A stretch of 46,457 bases of DNA. It comes from Caldithrix abyssi. GTDB taxonomy: Bacteria; Calditrichota; Calditrichia; Calditrichales; Calditrichaceae. Shown here in pieces: positions 45,601-46,457 of the stretch (the first letter of the stretch is position 1; each line of letters opens with the position of its first letter). The notes under the pieces were generated by a model, which was not told the origin of the DNA, did not search any database, and saw only the letters and a program-made list of their open reading frames with translations. Position numbers and translations under genes: made by a program. The DNA is taken from assembly GCA_011369465.1 (NCBI GenBank), contig DRQG01000003.1:1-46457 (forward strand), written 5' to 3'.

Positions 45601-46157
45601 TCGATTTGCTCCATCTCATACGGTTTGTCCAGCATCGCCTTAAGAGCTTTACGGATTTTTGCGGTATTTAGCGCCAGGAAGAAGGACATCCAGTCTGTTT
45701 CTTTATCCTGGGGCAATTGTTCCAACGACTCAAAGGCCCGGTCAACCGCTTCGTATTTGAACACTTCGCTGCGTAATTCATCCATTTCGTTGAAGTCGGG
45801 GGCCAGTCCAGCTTCCAGGGGGAATTCGCGCAGCACGGATGCGCAAAAAGAGTGGATGGTGGAAATGGAAGCGGAATTGAGATGATCGCGAACCTGCAGC
45901 AGCTTATTCTGCTCCTGCGCGGGAGATTTATCCAATAATTTGTTGATTTGTTCGGCCACCCGTTCGCGCATTTCCGCCACCGCCTTTTTAGTAAAGGTGA
46001 TGGCCAGAACGCGGCGCACCTTCCCGGCATCCCGGGAAACGATTTTCAAAAAACGCTCCACCAGTATAGCGGTTTTGCCCGACCCCGCTCCCGCGGTTAC
46101 CGAGATGTTTTTATCTAACGCCAGCGCTTTTTGTTGAGTGGCGGTAAGTTTGGTCAA
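42618..46157 (-). CDS. addA: AddA/RecB-like UvrD helicase-nuclease
   Basis: A 1179-residue SF1A helicase with a C-terminal PD-(D/E)XK nuclease. Walker A is AGAGSGKT (22-29), followed by ITFTKKAVAEMRERV, STIHSFC, Walker B MVDEFQDTN (about 390), DPKQSIYAFRNADV, HSAKGLQFPVVFLP and LFYVAITRARD. The nuclease has GSIDRLY (D1081) and VVDYKTN (D1095, K1097), the RecB-family active site. The layout is that of AddA, half of the AddAB end-resection machine. No AddB is visible here; it may lie elsewhere. The start is TTG 46157, with AAAGGAG 11 nt before it and an in-frame stop shortly upstream, so no ATG or GTG alternative exists nearby. It is convergent with the beta-helix gene, 22 nt apart. Confidence 0.9.
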   Translation of the reverse strand: MTKLTATQQKALALDKNISVTAGAGSGKTAILVERFLKIVSRDAGKVRRVLAITFTKKAVAEMRERVAEQINKLLDKSPAQEQNKLLQVRDHLNSASISTIHSFCASVLREFPLEAGLAPDFNEMDELRSEVFKYEAVDRAFESLEQLPQDKETDWMSFFLALNTAKIRKALKAMLDKPYEMEQIESRFGQMKEEDWRSFLHNIWLEKIRQIVQPWVVEEAIGQAGSILRDCPVPSHEDGSTVHRLLTQFVREQKTANEIEKYKILVRVIQTFTTQKGTAYKNLGKLGTNAGWPQEKRALLVELSEFCAQWAPQILQAGLAPPPGEEDEQWFKYFRMLLHLYEITREDYTRQKKEIGVVDYEDLLLLTLHLLRSNEAVRSELASRFDFIMVDEFQDTNELQWEIIRLLAVENGEPAGDKVFIVGDPKQSIYAFRNADVRVFKNVKRDFARSAGHSDVKQYAGNIIFEDSFRFLPVLNGFINFVFSHILQEDPANPFTVEYNPLVSKRELPGKGQIELALLESEQPVKEEALYMARSIRYLLDNKITCFKWREDKEEETDIKYGDIAILLRGRTHLLQIEQTLRDHGIPFKTVSGIGFWQKQEIYDFYHILRFLNSPDDDFALLAVLRSTFFIIADHILLRFTQMPGDTLVEKLRQFTAQTDATAQDEETNALLKAAVLIDKWLHLRERLPLEDLLHRIIDDLRLRSVLAAQINGEQLIANIDKLIEAAQGFSSSGAGGLSDFLYYLEDLMDKSEKEGEAPLIQEDDSTVKIITIHSAKGLQFPVVFLPFLNQGKSGRSSGIYLEPENGLAVNLAGENNNAGFYYYRHLRRIARQREEAEKRRLFYVAITRARDYLFLSAAIKNNKPEDNTPLAWLQESFLKGEYDLFAEESIEHPDFKLRIVRQVPPVEKEEKESTGFFKEVEQLEQFVRDYRPVPKEAALLEGGMGPIVFSATRIMTYLHDPQEYYRRYHLGFFEHDYEVFARDIYKSDLSLLKGKLVHRYLELLDQSPADREALIHNILFEYEVYDEKLRREFFDELRETEQRALESEKGRKILHAAEARNETSITVRLGEDFLTGSIDRLYRNEQGLWEVVDYKTNRINPTALNREAKKYEWQMKTYALQVSRLYPQQEVYPVSLYFLHPDLLYKVEYSREEIEKITDELLQTIREIKTKFPFIAS

Positions 46158-46457
46158 AGGTACTCTATCTCCTTTATTTCAATCCGGGAAATTACAATCT
46201 GGAACAACTTAGCCGAGTTCTTCTCTATTTTGACTCAGCATGGAGAGGGTAAGCTCTTCCTTAACAGCGTAATGTGGTTTTTGGCTGATTACTTACCCCC
46301 CTGCCCCCTAACGAGGCTGTTGCAGGGGTTGGTTGTTAGGGTGATAGAACAGCGTATATTGACTTATTTTGTTTTTTGAAAAATTGGGTCATAAAAATAG
46401 CCCAAACGGTCTTTGACATTGCGATATATTGATTCCATCTTGATATTGATGCATTAT
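46158..46457. other. Right-edge region without a recognised gene
   Basis: 300 bases upstream of addA. They contain its AAAGGAG site and a G/C-tract block (46298-46341) with two crossing complementary pairs. A 24-codon minus-strand frame, MESIYRNVKDRLGYFYDPIF and a few more residues, ends near 46369; it has no recognised family or ribosome-binding site and was not called. Confidence 0.45.

Noticed and set aside
46369-46440. 24-codon minus-strand frame near the right edge (starts MESIYRNVKD)
   Set aside because: Very short, no ribosome-binding site, no recognised family; it could be the decayed end of something outside the window.

Overview
The window looks like chromosome of a Gram-negative bacterium from the Calditrichota/KSB1/Ignavibacteria part of the tree. 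Reasons: a secreted beta-helix protein ends in the NYPNPFNP-type C-terminal sorting domain typical of that area, there are several lipoproteins and a probable outer-membrane barrel, and the arginine cluster resembles the Bacteroidota/Calditrichota type. Shine-Dalgarno sites (AAGGAGG) are common, unlike in true Bacteroidota. Base composition is moderate, and no prophage, transposase, CRISPR array or rRNA was seen. The phylum call is inference.

Layout. 1-10600 is a mixed-strand surface and signalling region: the start of a lipid kinase (cut by the left edge), a 14-blade propeller hybrid histidine kinase, a divergent peptidoglycan-amidase lipoprotein, an HD-GYP phosphodiesterase, two alpha/beta hydrolases and a LamG lipoprotein. 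10743-12781 holds a class II aldolase with a microcompartment-targeting-like tail, tRNA-Phe with a terminator, and a lone MlaD/MCE protein. 12803-20655 is minus-strand housekeeping: PTS IIB and IIA, hprK, hpf, xerC, topA, smg and recJ. 20861-28023 reads as glcD, glcF, a small barrel protein, holC and a UvrD-type helicase with a DnaQ-like exonuclease embedded in it. 28182-40320 is a continuous minus-strand arginine/glutamate operon: GNAT acetyltransferase, argG, argC, argB, M20 deacetylase, argH, gltB, gltD. 40820-42595 is a secreted beta-helix protein on the plus strand. 42618-46157 is an AddA/RecB-type helicase-nuclease.

How the genes work together. The arg-glt run makes glutamate (GltBD), probably acetylates it (GNAT), activates and reduces it (ArgB, ArgC), removes the acyl group (M20) and finishes arginine (ArgG, ArgH). 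ArgD and ArgF are not in the window. Upstream of this operon is a short reading frame that ends in four CGA arginine codons within five codons. It is a candidate leader peptide for arginine-sensing attenuation and the most interesting regulatory signal here. HprK with PTS IIA and IIB, but with no IIC, IID, HPr or EI nearby, suggests a regulatory or split PTS.

Other non-gene structure includes a pair of near-identical long palindromes between glcD and glcF, period-8 degenerate repeats in three intergenic gaps (inverted arrays at one), and a heptamer tandem repeat inside the sorting-domain coding sequence. Several starts were moved inward from the longest possible frame because a Shine-Dalgarno site or family length decided them.
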